Below, one piece after another: positions 25,301-32,647 of a stretch of DNA of 64,000 nt; within the stretch, counting starts at the first letter, position 1, and every line of letters begins with the position of its first letter. Location: the NCBI RefSeq assembly GCF_004000865.1, contig NZ_BIMB01000013.1, positions 1 through 64,000 on the forward strand. Direction: 5' to 3'. The notes beneath the pieces are model-generated. The model worked only from the letters and a program-made list of their open reading frames with translations, made no database searches and was not told the DNA's origin. The DNA comes from Paenibacillus elgii NBRC 100335. GTDB lineage: Bacteria; Bacillota; Bacilli; Paenibacillales; NBRC-103111. The position numbers were made by a program, and so were the translations under genes.

Positions 25301-27411
25301 TACTCATAATTGTAATGCTCCTCAATGAGCGCTTCAAAATGCAGATAAATCGCCACAACATCGTTCGGCCGCCACGCCACATACTGCCTCACATATTCCG
25401 CTTCCCGCTCAGCTTGCTGCCGATACGATGCGTCGATCAGCTCCGGATGATTGAATCCGGGCGGTATCGCCACGTTCTCATTCACATCGTACAAGCCGAA
25501 GCCATTCTCGGCGCCATCGCCCGCATCTGCGGCATGCAGCAGCTTATCGATCAGCACCTGCTCCTGTGCTGTTGCCCGCCCCTTCTCATGCAGCGCTTGA
25601 ACATGGATCTGCACTTGAGGATAAAGCGCTTGCCGCTGCCCATCCTGCTGCAACGATTCGGCAATCGCAAGCCCGGCCAGCCGCTGCTGTTCATTCGAGA
25701 CGGACAAAAGCTTACCCGCCGCCCGCAGCAGCTCCTCCTCGGTCTGCTGCATGAGCAGCGTAATGCAGGCTTGTCGCAGGGTGCCTGTTTTCAGCTTCAA
25801 TAACTCAGCAATTTTGTCCAGCTCGGCAGCGGCAAGCGCCGTTTGCCCGAGCAGCTTAATCGCCGCCTCGCGGTTGCTTGTGCTTTTATCATTCAACGCT
25901 TGCAGCAAATACTCGCGATGTTTTCCGGAGGCGGCAGCTCCGATCAAATTAACCAGCAAACCGTACCGCAGGTTCGAGCTCATCCGGTCGCTGCAATCTA
26001 TCAACTGCTCAATCATTGCGGCATCCCGATCATAGGCCGCCAACGTCATCATGCGCCGCAATAGCTCATCGGCATCTAGCGTTGCCACTGCCCAAGGGAA
26101 TACGCTCTCCCTAAAGGTTTTGGTCGCTTTGAGCTGCCTTAGCGACTGCAATAGAGCATGGAACTGTTCGCGCCGCTCTACAAGGTCTTCGCTGATCGGG
26201 GAATTGCTCAAATCGATAGCCCCGTCCCCATAATGGTAGGCGATGCGATAGTCGGCATAGAGGCTGTTCATCAGCCAAGCCATCTGCTCCGGGTCATCGA
26301 CGGCTGCCGGCAGATGTCCGCTTGCAATCCGATGCTGCATCTCCGGCTGGTTCAACTGGGCCAGGAAGTATAGCGAAGCCAGCTTCTTATATCTGGCACC
26401 GTCCTTCAGCACGCGCTGGATGCGCGTCGTGGCTTCGCCAATATCATAAGTCGCCGCCGCCCACAGCGAGAAATAGTAGACCAGCGAATCTTCGCTATGC
26501 TCCGCTTCCTCCCGGTAGCTCTCATCCGTCAGAGCGCGCAGGGCAAGCTCCAGACATTTGCGGATGACCGCCGGCTTCTGATCGGTAAAGGCAAGCCCTG
26601 TCCACGTATCGAGTGCCCGGATCACCGCACTGAAGCGCTCCAACTGATGCTCCAGCACGATGCGAATCAAGTAGACGGCGGCCTCAACGGTTCCTTCGTC
26701 CAGACTTTCCATAATGTGCTGGCGCAAGCCCTCCTGCAGTCTGGCCGCAATCAGGAGACGCCCCAGCATTTCGTAGGCTTCAACGCTATGGCTCTGCACA
26801 ATGCCGCGAATCATCGGCCTTGTCAGCAGCGCCGTCTGATTTTCGCCAAACATGATGTCTCTAAGCGCCTCAATAACGGTCTCATTACCCCTATCGAGCT
26901 CGCGGGCGATGCGATCGCCCATAATAGAGTCATCCGGCAGAATGATATCATGCCTCGTCAAATAATCCTGCAAGGTGCAATCATAGGCAAGAGCATTATA
27001 GTAATATGTAATTGTCGCCAGTATGGCTTCCATATAATGAGCCAGATTGCGGGAACGATAGCCTTTGCGATAATAGGTTGAGGTTGAATAGGCACGCAAA
27101 ATACGGCGCCGCAGCAAATCCAGCAGTTCTGCCTCGTTCTCCTCTCCGAACAGCAACACCAACGCCGATGACAGCGGTCCATCCCACAGCTGCTCGGCAT
27201 CGGTCATTTCACCAATCGGACATGGATAGACGCGATTCAATTCGGCCATAAACAGCTGCTCCCGCTTTGTCTTGTTCTGGTATGTAGCGGTCAAATAGTC
27301 CAGCAGGCTGAAGGCTAACGGATAGTGCTCATGATCCTTCTTCGCCTGCAATTGCTCAGACAAGGCATCCAGCGGCTCACGCTTATACTCAAGATGAATA
27401 CGTTCTGTCAT
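22354..27411 (-). CDS. Large DUF4132-domain protein
   Basis: A soluble 1685-aa protein with no signal peptide. The first 1200 residues are almost all helical, with HEAT-like solenoid stretches (for example around 500-620, LLQALNDKSTSNREAAIKLL). The DUF4132 region follows (about 1240-1460: WDLEAEKIGEIAAYFFPQDI, LKDQYTRAKLSFEQAM, LVRHLVWIDA). The conserved C-terminal block includes VFSEVMRDIDLVVS-like sequence, GGVDPEASHSTVEMRIA, GRLFLPFADSDPRTAEI and KDPSILAML. Relatives include the MolR group, whose biochemistry is poorly known. ATG 27411 has AGGAG 6 nt upstream. It follows a small gene by 17 bp and sits between CRISPR arrays 3 and 4. Confidence 0.85.
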   Translation of the reverse strand: MTERIHLEYKREPLDALSEQLQAKKDHEHYPLAFSLLDYLTATYQNKTKREQLFMAELNRVYPCPIGEMTDAEQLWDGPLSSALVLLFGEENEAELLDLLRRRILRAYSTSTYYRKGYRSRNLAHYMEAILATITYYYNALAYDCTLQDYLTRHDIILPDDSIMGDRIARELDRGNETVIEALRDIMFGENQTALLTRPMIRGIVQSHSVEAYEMLGRLLIAARLQEGLRQHIMESLDEGTVEAAVYLIRIVLEHQLERFSAVIRALDTWTGLAFTDQKPAVIRKCLELALRALTDESYREEAEHSEDSLVYYFSLWAAATYDIGEATTRIQRVLKDGARYKKLASLYFLAQLNQPEMQHRIASGHLPAAVDDPEQMAWLMNSLYADYRIAYHYGDGAIDLSNSPISEDLVERREQFHALLQSLRQLKATKTFRESVFPWAVATLDADELLRRMMTLAAYDRDAAMIEQLIDCSDRMSSNLRYGLLVNLIGAAASGKHREYLLQALNDKSTSNREAAIKLLGQTALAAAELDKIAELLKLKTGTLRQACITLLMQQTEEELLRAAGKLLSVSNEQQRLAGLAIAESLQQDGQRQALYPQVQIHVQALHEKGRATAQEQVLIDKLLHAADAGDGAENGFGLYDVNENVAIPPGFNHPELIDASYRQQAEREAEYVRQYVAWRPNDVVAIYLHFEALIEEHYNYEYEAQYYNNYSEKVLLGNQTYRLAKVKKADGEEAAEDRLDSYPLPEVWRQAAQDLQLTPMRMLVFMLGGADHTISYAAEKQWFTELYADVQDKPKTQQLDKALEKLKHRRKTDQLIQLLFREADLTEGFTVCMAIYRSLRARLTVEQCMLPRAELDEGTIHWQQDGALFPALGSSLLGQWLMWAKQCARSDEQFTEYFFTAYASYRLLKGADSATLSVDSYMRAHHLGLISDGVLLREMMTGNQAKDFIRLLTHPNWSKPLLESDPSVRPLLEQAVCRIVEIESRRGDLPTDVSKLSSAIQRFEGMRFFVAILTGLGKETFQRGYVYNSSLTKKAVLSSLLKCCYPAKGEDAAKLATLLEKTDLTEQRLLEAAMYAPQWVDIVQQHLGWSGLKSAAWYFHAHINETFSAQKETEVAIFSPISPQSFNDGAFDGDWFRSAYETLGAERFDLLYSCAKYITDGGNSHRRAQLFADATLGKLDKQELVEGIRSARNKDKLLSYALLPIAVGDKREVLERYEFIQQFLAESRHFGAQRRESEGKAGAIALENLARNAGYGDVNRMTWDLEAEKIGEIAAYFFPQDIQGTKLWLEIDHEGQVELKVEKGGKAQKSIPAALRKDGLVLAMKETQKELKDQYTRAKLSFEQAMENGTRFTAQELGAIIRNPVIAPLVRHLVWIDAAGSETGEGVIGYLQEPDQGADAFTLRQPDGSLLTLQSDAELLLAHPVHLYASGRWSDFQRDLFVRQIKQPFKQVFREYYRLNADETAAVTVSRRYAGHQVQPQRTVALLRGRTWTVDYEEGLQKVYYKENLIARMYAMADWFTPADIEPPTLETVQFFNRETMEAVKLAEVPPVIFSEVMRDIDLVVSVAHAGGVDPEASHSTVEMRIAIAQELLMLLKVENVRLEGSHAHVAGQLGEYTVHMGSGIVHKKGTGALTILPVHSQSRGRLFLPFADSDPRTAEIMSKLLLLAEDSKIKDPSILAML

Positions 27412-27428
27412 GTCAAACTCCTCTCCTA

Positions 27429-27848
27429 TTAGCGCATCATTCCCGACAGCAGGGTCAGTCGTATAAAGGTAAAAACCGATCCGGGCGCAATCGTCAGCGG
27501 CGCCTGCAAATCCTCCACAACTGTGTCATGAATCAGCACTTTGTAAATGCCGTCCTCAAATGCCTGCAAAGCCGTCTCGACCGCAGCAGTAGCATTTGCC
27601 TTCCGGTCGTCATAAGCCGCCTGAAAGCCTACCTTGCCGGATTCAGCCTGCTCCTCCAGTTGTCCGGGGCTTAAGTAAGGAAAAATGGATTGCTCGATGC
27701 TGCGCGCGTTAAAACGCTGCACTTGATCCGTTACAATCGCCCGAATCGCATCCCCCAGACACTGCACATCGTCAGGCAGCGCCGCCTCAATGAGCTCCAG
27801 CACCGGACGCCTTTTGCCGGCCGCTTTGACTCTGAAATAGATCTGCAC
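27429..27848 (-). CDS. Hypothetical protein, first gene of the DUF4132 operon
   Basis: A soluble protein of about 139 aa, not assigned to a family, with segments RPVLELIEAALPDDVQCLGD, VTDQVQRFNARSIEQSIFPY and PGSVFTFIRLTLLSGMMR. The start is set at GTG 27848 because AGGAGG lies 7 nt before it; a TTG at 27896 would add 16 residues but has no ribosome site. The stop is 17 bp before the DUF4132 start, so the two are co-transcribed and likely act together. A TATAAT-like -10 is present at 27908-27913 on the minus strand. Confidence 0.75.
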   Translation of the reverse strand: MQIYFRVKAAGKRRPVLELIEAALPDDVQCLGDAIRAIVTDQVQRFNARSIEQSIFPYLSPGQLEEQAESGKVGFQAAYDDRKANATAAVETALQAFEDGIYKVLIHDTVVEDLQAPLTIAPGSVFTFIRLTLLSGMMR

Positions 27849-28305
27849 CCCTTCGCCTCCTGTCAGCAAAACTTTGTCACCCTGCGAGGGCAACAAATGA
27901 TAGTGTCATTATATCATGCTGTTTCTTTTTGTTCCCCTTTTTTTGTGAAAATACGAACAGACAACTACCTATTCTACCCGACCTAGTACGTATGTCCCGG
28001 TTTCACTCCACATATGCCGGGACTCTAGCAGTAAAAAGCCGCCAATTGGCGGCAATACATATAATCAAATTTTATATGTACAGGCTAATTCACATTATTG
28101 GACTGGTTGCATCTTAGGATCTCCGCATGGTCTATTCGAAAGAAACCGGAATCATCACCAGAACTGCAAATCATCATTACATGCTGAAATAGCTAACCGA
28201 ACTTTCGAGCGAGCAGTCTAGGTTCTTCGTTAAATATTCTTCCAAACGCGTTGAAGGTACGGTCAAATCGAAGGTCGGTGTCGGCCGATCTTCTTCACCC
28301 AATCT
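27849..28305. other. Interval between the DUF4132 operon and array 4
   Basis: It holds the operon promoter region (TATAAT at 27908-27913, minus) and a terminator-like palindrome at 28038-28053. No gene is supported in the remaining sequence. Confidence 0.5.
28033..28053 (-). terminator. Likely terminator of the array 4 transcript
   Basis: The perfect palindrome GCCGCCAATTGGCGGC is followed on the minus strand by TTTTTAC. No gene lies between it and array 4, so it may end the pre-crRNA. Confidence 0.65.
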
Positions 28306-29333
28306 TTTTCAATTCCTCATAGGTACGTTCTAAACTTTCTGAATCATGTACACGCACCTTCAATTTCGTGGTAGTTTCAATTCCTCATAGGTACGTTCTA
28401 AACTTGGCACTCCTGAATCTACGAAAAGCAGTCTAGGCACAGTTTCAATTCCTCATAGGTATGTTCAAAACTACGATCCGAATACGAAGACGTTCGTGCA
28501 TAAGGAGGTTTCAATTCCTTATAGGTACGTTCTAAACGGTGTAACGAACTTATATTGTACGATCGTATTTGCGTTTCAATTCCTCATAGGTAAGTTCAAA
28601 ACCCGTTTATTTCGGGTCACCTAGCTCCGATATAAAGGGTTTCAATTCCTCATAGGTAAGTTCAAAACATCCACTGTCAACGACGTTTACGCAGGAACTT
28701 CGGTATTTCAATTCCTCATAGGTACGTTCAAAACGACGATCAAGAACGTACTTGGACCGCTGGCCGGCGTCGGTTTCAATTCCTCATAGGTACGTTCAAA
28801 ACTCAGTGTATGACCCGAATACAAAGACGTTCGCATAGTTTCAATTCCTCATAAGTACGTTCAAAACCTGACCAGCCGGCTTGCTTTAGGCGAGAATGAC
28901 GGGTTTCAATTCCTCATAGGTACGTTCAAAACATAGTGGGGAGAAGGCTTATTGACCTTCTCCGGTATCCGTTTCAATTCCTCATAGGTACGTTCAAAAC
29001 GTGATCCGGGAGGGAATCCCGGCGGCGATCCGGGAGGGTTTCAATTCCTCATAGGTACGTTCAAAACGCCGGGCCGCTCTCCTAGCCTTGAGAGGAGGGG
29101 AAGTTTCAATTCCTCATAGGTACGTTCAAAACACTGAAACCTTGTTCGTGTTGGGCTTGTCTTGATCGTAGGTTTCAATTCCTCATAGGTACGTTCAAAA
29201 CTACATGTTTGTCAACGATTTAATATCAGCTGAAGAATGTTTCAATTCCTCATAGGTACGTTCAAAACCAGCATATAGTGGTTCTAAAGGAGCGTCATAC
29301 TGAGTTTCAATTCCTCATAGGTACGTTCTAAAC
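28306..29333 (-). CRISPR. CRISPR array 4: 16 repeats
   Basis: Repeats start at 28306, 28374, 28442, 28508, 28573, 28639, 28705, 28773, 28838, 28903, 28971, 29038, 29103, 29172, 29239 and 29304, with spacers of 34-38 bp. Sequence variants (T for the first G, ATGTTC, AAGTTC, TTATAGG) are concentrated at the left end, while leader-side copies are nearly uniform. This confirms that the leader is on the right and transcription is on the minus strand. It is the largest array here and probably the most recently active. Confidence 0.98.
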
Positions 29334-29427
29334 CCATAAAAATCCCGCCAATAAGCCATTTCTACATATTCAAGAATTACGTATCGAGTCCAGCAAACAC
29401 CGTAATCCCTTTTGCCGCCCGACTATC

Positions 29428-29477
29428 CTTGTCGTCGATCCCCCGGCTTTTTTGCAGCATTGGGGGTCGACGACAAG
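29428..29477 (-). ncRNA. CRISPR leader 4 stem-loop
   Basis: An 11-bp perfect outer stem CTTGTCGTCGA / TCGACGACAAG and an inner CCCCC / GGGGG stem with one bulged A; the loop contains GCAAAAAAG. The predicted transcription start lies only about 5 nt before it, so it would form the 5' end of the pre-crRNA. The distance to the first repeat is 94 nt. Confidence 0.78.
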
Positions 29478-29489
29478 CAGCGTAGTTAA

Positions 29490-29518
29490 ATTATAAGCCT
29501 TTGTCCACCTTTTTCCAA
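29490..29518 (-). promoter_or_regulatory. CRISPR leader 4 promoter
   Basis: On the minus strand, TTGGAA (29513-29518), 17 bp and TATAAT (29490-29495) are oriented towards array 4. Confidence 0.82.
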
Positions 29519-29614
29519 CCCATAGTCACCTGAATTTAATGTGCAATCATTGCAAAAATGCCTCGCACTTCTACCTTACCACAAGCTTTGAATACTTCGT
29601 AACTTTTTTGATAC

Positions 29615-29675
29615 TTGTACAATACCAAAAATAGGAGTAAAATCATGACCAAAGTCATTTTATGACCGTAGTCAT
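29615..29675 (+). promoter_or_regulatory. Promoter with two tandem TetR-type operators
   Basis: TTGTAC (29615-29620) and TAAAAT (29638-29643) are 17 bp apart. Immediately downstream lie two copies of ATGAC-N4-GTCAT (29645-29658 and 29662-29675), 17 bp centre to centre, so two dimers could bind the same helix side region. It precedes a TetR-family gene, indicating autorepression. Confidence 0.75.
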
Positions 29676-29706
29676 TTTTTTTAAAAAAAGGCGGTGACCC
29701 TCCCCG

Positions 29707-30312
29707 ATGCTTAGAGCATCCCGAAAGCAAGAACTGAAAGAGCGCATTTTCACACATGCCATAAAGCTGTTTAAAGAAAAAGGCTTCGATAACGTTACGG
29801 TCGAGGAAATTACCCAAGCCTGTGGGATCGCAAAGGGAACGTTCTATAATTACTTTCCGAAGAAAGAAGCCGTACTGCTTCATCTAGCCGTATCCCAACT
29901 CGAATCCGTCCATGAAACCATCCAAAACAACAAAAACATGCCAGATCTGAAGCAACAACTGCTGCACCTCTTCAGCAACTTGTTTCATCAGTACGCCGAA
30001 CAACCGGACATGGTCAGACTGGTCGTGTCGGAAATGATGCGCGCCGACATGTTCATCAACGCCGAGATGAGAATCATCGAAAAGTTCAGGCAAGCGCTCG
30101 CTGCGCTCCTTGAAGATGCAAAAGACAAAGGGCAGCTCGCGAAGCAAGCGGCCAGCGAAGATATCGCGGCGGTGTTGACCGGCGTTTATTTCAACTCGCT
30201 AATGATCTGGCTTTCGGCTGGAACCGATGCGATTCAAATCGAGACGTTATTTCAGCGACATTTCGATATCGTGTGGGAAGGCATACATCCGGGAGGAGCT
30301 GTAAAACAATGA
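29707..30312 (+). CDS. TetR/AcrR family transcriptional regulator
   Basis: A regulator of 201 aa. The DNA-binding domain (about 8-58) reads KERIFTHAIKLFKEKGFDNV, TVEEITQACGIAKGTFYNYF and PKKEAVLLHL, a textbook TetR helix-turn-helix. The helical ligand domain follows. ATG 29707 is used, although the nearest purine-rich stretch (AAGGCGG) is about 15 nt upstream. It overlaps the following DUF3995 gene by 4 nt (ATGA), so both are co-expressed and probably self-repressed through the tandem ATGAC-N4-GTCAT sites. Confidence 0.88.
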   Translation: MLRASRKQELKERIFTHAIKLFKEKGFDNVTVEEITQACGIAKGTFYNYFPKKEAVLLHLAVSQLESVHETIQNNKNMPDLKQQLLHLFSNLFHQYAEQPDMVRLVVSEMMRADMFINAEMRIIEKFRQALAALLEDAKDKGQLAKQAASEDIAAVLTGVYFNSLMIWLSAGTDAIQIETLFQRHFDIVWEGIHPGGAVKQ

Positions 30313-30734
30313 TAGCCATTATCGTCATCTCTGCCCTGCTGCTTATCAGCATCAGCGGTCTCCACGTTTATTGGGCCTTCGGCGGCACCTGGGGTTCGGG
30401 CAGCGCGATACCGGAAACTAAAGCACAGCAGCCCGCTTTCGTACCGGGTAAGGCCGGAACACTTGCCGTCGCTTTTCTGTTGATTGCGGCATCCGTGCTG
30501 CTATTGATGGAAGCGGGACTCATTAAAGCATTTTCCGGCTTTTTTGTCGTTACTTGGGGCTGCTGGGTATGCGCGATCGTATTCGGACTGCGAGCCATCG
30601 GCGACTTCCGGTACGTGGGCTTAACAAAAAGGTTACGAGGAACACGCTTCGCCACCATGGATAGTTATTTGTTTACGCCTCTATGCTTGTGGCTCTGTCT
30701 TTCTTTTATCTTGGCGCTCCGAATGGGAGGGTGA
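30309..30734 (+). CDS. DUF3995 small membrane protein
   Basis: An integral membrane protein of 141 aa with four hydrophobic helices. The first carries HVYWAFGGTWGSGSAIP, the conserved DUF3995 sequence; the others are around VAFLLIAASVLLLMEAG, GFFVVTWGCWVCAIVF and YLFTPLCLWLCLSFILAL. Its role is unknown. The start ATG overlaps the TetR stop, and GGGAGGAGC lies upstream inside the tetR gene. The pairing implies that the TetR protein controls this membrane protein. Confidence 0.85.
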   Translation: MIAIIVISALLLISISGLHVYWAFGGTWGSGSAIPETKAQQPAFVPGKAGTLAVAFLLIAASVLLLMEAGLIKAFSGFFVVTWGCWVCAIVFGLRAIGDFRYVGLTKRLRGTRFATMDSYLFTPLCLWLCLSFILALRMGG

Positions 30735-30794
30735 ATGCCGGGGGATTGAGGAGGGCTTTTGTGCGTTCGGGATTTATCCGGCTGGCATCAGGAA

Positions 30795-31391
30795 TCACGA
30801 TTGCGCAAAAGACTCTGAGTCGATTGGAGTCTGCCCAACATGGCCGAGAACAAACGCCGCTCTCTGGTCAACCGATAATTTGGGTACAACGATCAATTCG
30901 TAATCTGACTGCTTGTACGTTTCAAACAAGATGTGATACGTAGCCAGCGCCTCTTCAAAATCTTGTACTCTTTCGCTGTCCGTTTGGTAGATTTCTTTCC
31001 AAGGCGGCAAAATAAACACCTGCTTGTTGTATCTGTACTTCTGAACTGCGGATTCAAGCCTCTCTGAAATGGGAGCATGGATCAAATTAGAGTATGCCAA
31101 CGTATCAGGAATGCCTCTGTCAAAAAACAACATGTGCCCCGATCGATTGGACAACGCTTTACGGTAGCTTTCGATCGATCTATCCAGCATAAGGTCTCGA
31201 TACTTGATTGCACTTTTCCAAGGCAAGGCATCCCCACGAGAAGACATCTCCGCTTGAATGATTTCTCTGGCGACTTCCGTAACGTAAGGATAGCCGCTTC
31301 TCCGTAGTTCATTCAGCAGGGTGGTTTTACCCGCACCAGGCCCGCCGGTGATAATAATAAAATCATTCCTGAACAATGCATGGTCTATCAT
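30795..31391 (-). CDS. P-loop ATPase/kinase of the AAA_28 type
   Basis: A soluble protein of 198 aa. Walker A is IITGGPGAGKTTLL (about 14-27), followed by RSGYPYVTEVAREIIQAEMS and HMLFFDRGIPDTLAYSNL, a Walker-B-like FFDRG typical of the NadR-kinase-like AAA_28 group. QVFILPPWKEIYQTDSERVQ and Y-E-L-I-V-V-P near the end also fit. Such proteins are predicted nucleotide kinases or ATPases with unknown substrate. It is a monocistronic gene on the minus strand between the DUF3995 gene and the secreted-protein pair. Confidence 0.8.
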   Translation of the reverse strand: MIDHALFRNDFIIITGGPGAGKTTLLNELRRSGYPYVTEVAREIIQAEMSSRGDALPWKSAIKYRDLMLDRSIESYRKALSNRSGHMLFFDRGIPDTLAYSNLIHAPISERLESAVQKYRYNKQVFILPPWKEIYQTDSERVQDFEEALATYHILFETYKQSDYELIVVPKLSVDQRAAFVLGHVGQTPIDSESFAQS

Positions 31392-31476
31392 TTTTTAGTT
31401 CTCCTATCAATCGGCTAGTCCCTTTCTCTGGGCTGCTTATTAATCATCCGCAGGCCACGGCTAGGTTAAACTAAAG

Positions 31477-31511
31477 AGTCCCTAACCAGTTCGCTGGCCG
31501 GGACTTTTTGT
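31477..31511 (+). terminator. Terminator-like hairpin
   Basis: The stem AGTCCC...GGGACT with an inner CCAG / CTGG stem is followed by TTTTTGTTTTG on the plus strand. No plus-strand gene ends here; on the minus strand it could end the small gene at 31626. Confidence 0.6.
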
Positions 31512-31625
31512 TTTGTTATGTCAACCGCCCCATGCTTAATTACTGGCAAATAAAGACCTCCGTTCTTTGATATTCAAGATTGACCATTACGTTTTTCCTT
31601 TGGTCCCTCAATAAATGGCACATAT

Positions 31626-31838
31626 TCACTTGCTGGCATCCAAAGCCATTTTTTTTAAATGATCATCGTAAAGTAAAAATTGAGTTATACCGTTCTCTAG
31701 TTGCTGTACCGCATATGCCGTCCGAACAAGAGTATGGTTATATGTCAGTGTTACCTTGAACATGCTTTTTCCTTCAGGTTGCGCCAACGCTTTCACCTCT
31801 ATTTCAAATGGACAATTTGTCTTTTTGTAAGGTATCAA
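31626..31838 (-). CDS. Small hypothetical protein
   Basis: A frame of 70 codons from a TTG, ending LLYDDHLKKMALDASK. A well-placed AAGGA precedes an internal ATG at position 26 (MFKVTLTYNHTLV), so the true product may be only 45 residues. No family is recognised. Its upstream end overlaps the left border of the duplicated block that carries the two secreted-protein genes, so this frame may be a truncated older gene. Confidence 0.4.
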   Translation of the reverse strand: MIPYKKTNCPFEIEVKALAQPEGKSMFKVTLTYNHTLVRTAYAVQQLENGITQFLLYDDHLKKMALDASK

Positions 31839-31860
31839 GATAGAACTCGCAAAATACTAA

Positions 31861-31889
31861 TTTACAATAAAGGAAAACACTGTTAATAT
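31861..31889 (+). promoter_or_regulatory. Promoter of first secreted-protein paralogue
   Basis: TTTACA (31861-31866), 17 bp, then TAATAT (31884-31889). The same boxes and spacing recur about 705 bp downstream, before the second paralogue. Confidence 0.6.
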
Positions 31890-31931
31890 TATATTGTAGT
31901 AAATTATTCCATTTAAAGGAGATGATTTACA

Positions 31932-32384
31932 TTGAAGAAGTTTGTTGTTAATGGTTTGCTGGCTCTTTCGCTTACAGCCGGGATTGTGACCTTATCTGTC
32001 GATGCTCCTGCAAAAGTACATGCTGTCAATGTTCAACCAACACAAGCACAAGTACAGCCGTCTGGGTATAGCGCTATTTGGTTTGATCACAATTATTTAA
32101 CGAGAGATGATTGGTGGGTTACAGCGCCAGAAAAATTAACAGTTACTAGCACCACAAACTACACTCTCCAAGTGAAACAATACAGCTATGACAACACAAA
32201 CATTGAGGCGGTAAGATATCTAATAGCGAATGAAACGACGGGCAATACTAGTCCATGGTTCGAATTTGTAGGCAACGGCAAACATATAAGATCTTTTACG
32301 CTATCACCGGGTACCTATAGAATCGATTACAGAAGTTGGCATGCCACCCCTATCGAGATTAGAGGTGACCTCTTCCCCTCATAA
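31932..32384 (+). CDS. Small secreted protein, paralogue A
   Basis: A protein of 150 aa starting at TTG 31932, 7 nt after AAAGGAG. The signal peptide MKKFVVNGLLALSLTAGIV is nearly identical to that of the next gene. The mature domain (about 110 aa, beta-rich: IWFDHNYLTRDDWWVTAPEK, NYTLQVKQYSYDNTNIEAVR, FTLSPGTYRIDYRSWHATPI) shares only a scaffold with paralogue B. No Cys, and no family I recognise. It is presumably extracellular. Confidence 0.75.
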   Translation: MKKFVVNGLLALSLTAGIVTLSVDAPAKVHAVNVQPTQAQVQPSGYSAIWFDHNYLTRDDWWVTAPEKLTVTSTTNYTLQVKQYSYDNTNIEAVRYLIANETTGNTSPWFEFVGNGKHIRSFTLSPGTYRIDYRSWHATPIEIRGDLFPS

Positions 32385-32392
32385 TCCCTGCT

Positions 32393-32417
32393 CTCCCCCA
32401 CTAACCATGTGGGGGAG
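32393..32417 (+). terminator. Terminator-like hairpin after paralogue A
   Basis: The perfect 9-bp stem CTCCCCCAC / GTGGGGGAG with a 7-nt loop has no long T-run after it (GTCGTCATTT). Confidence 0.55.
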
Positions 32418-32647
32418 TCGTCATTTACACTTTTTCATTTCATCCCCTCACCCTTTGTCTTGGGATACCTCTCCCCGAGCCCATCGCGCAAAGCTGTGAA
32501 GAGACAGTACCGATTCAGTGCCAGCATATCGGCCGGTCGTTTGTAAGGTAACAAGATAGAGTTCACAAAATATCAATTTACAACCAAGGATATTGTTGTT
32601 AATATTATATTATAGTAAATTATTCCATTTAAAGGAGATGATTTACA

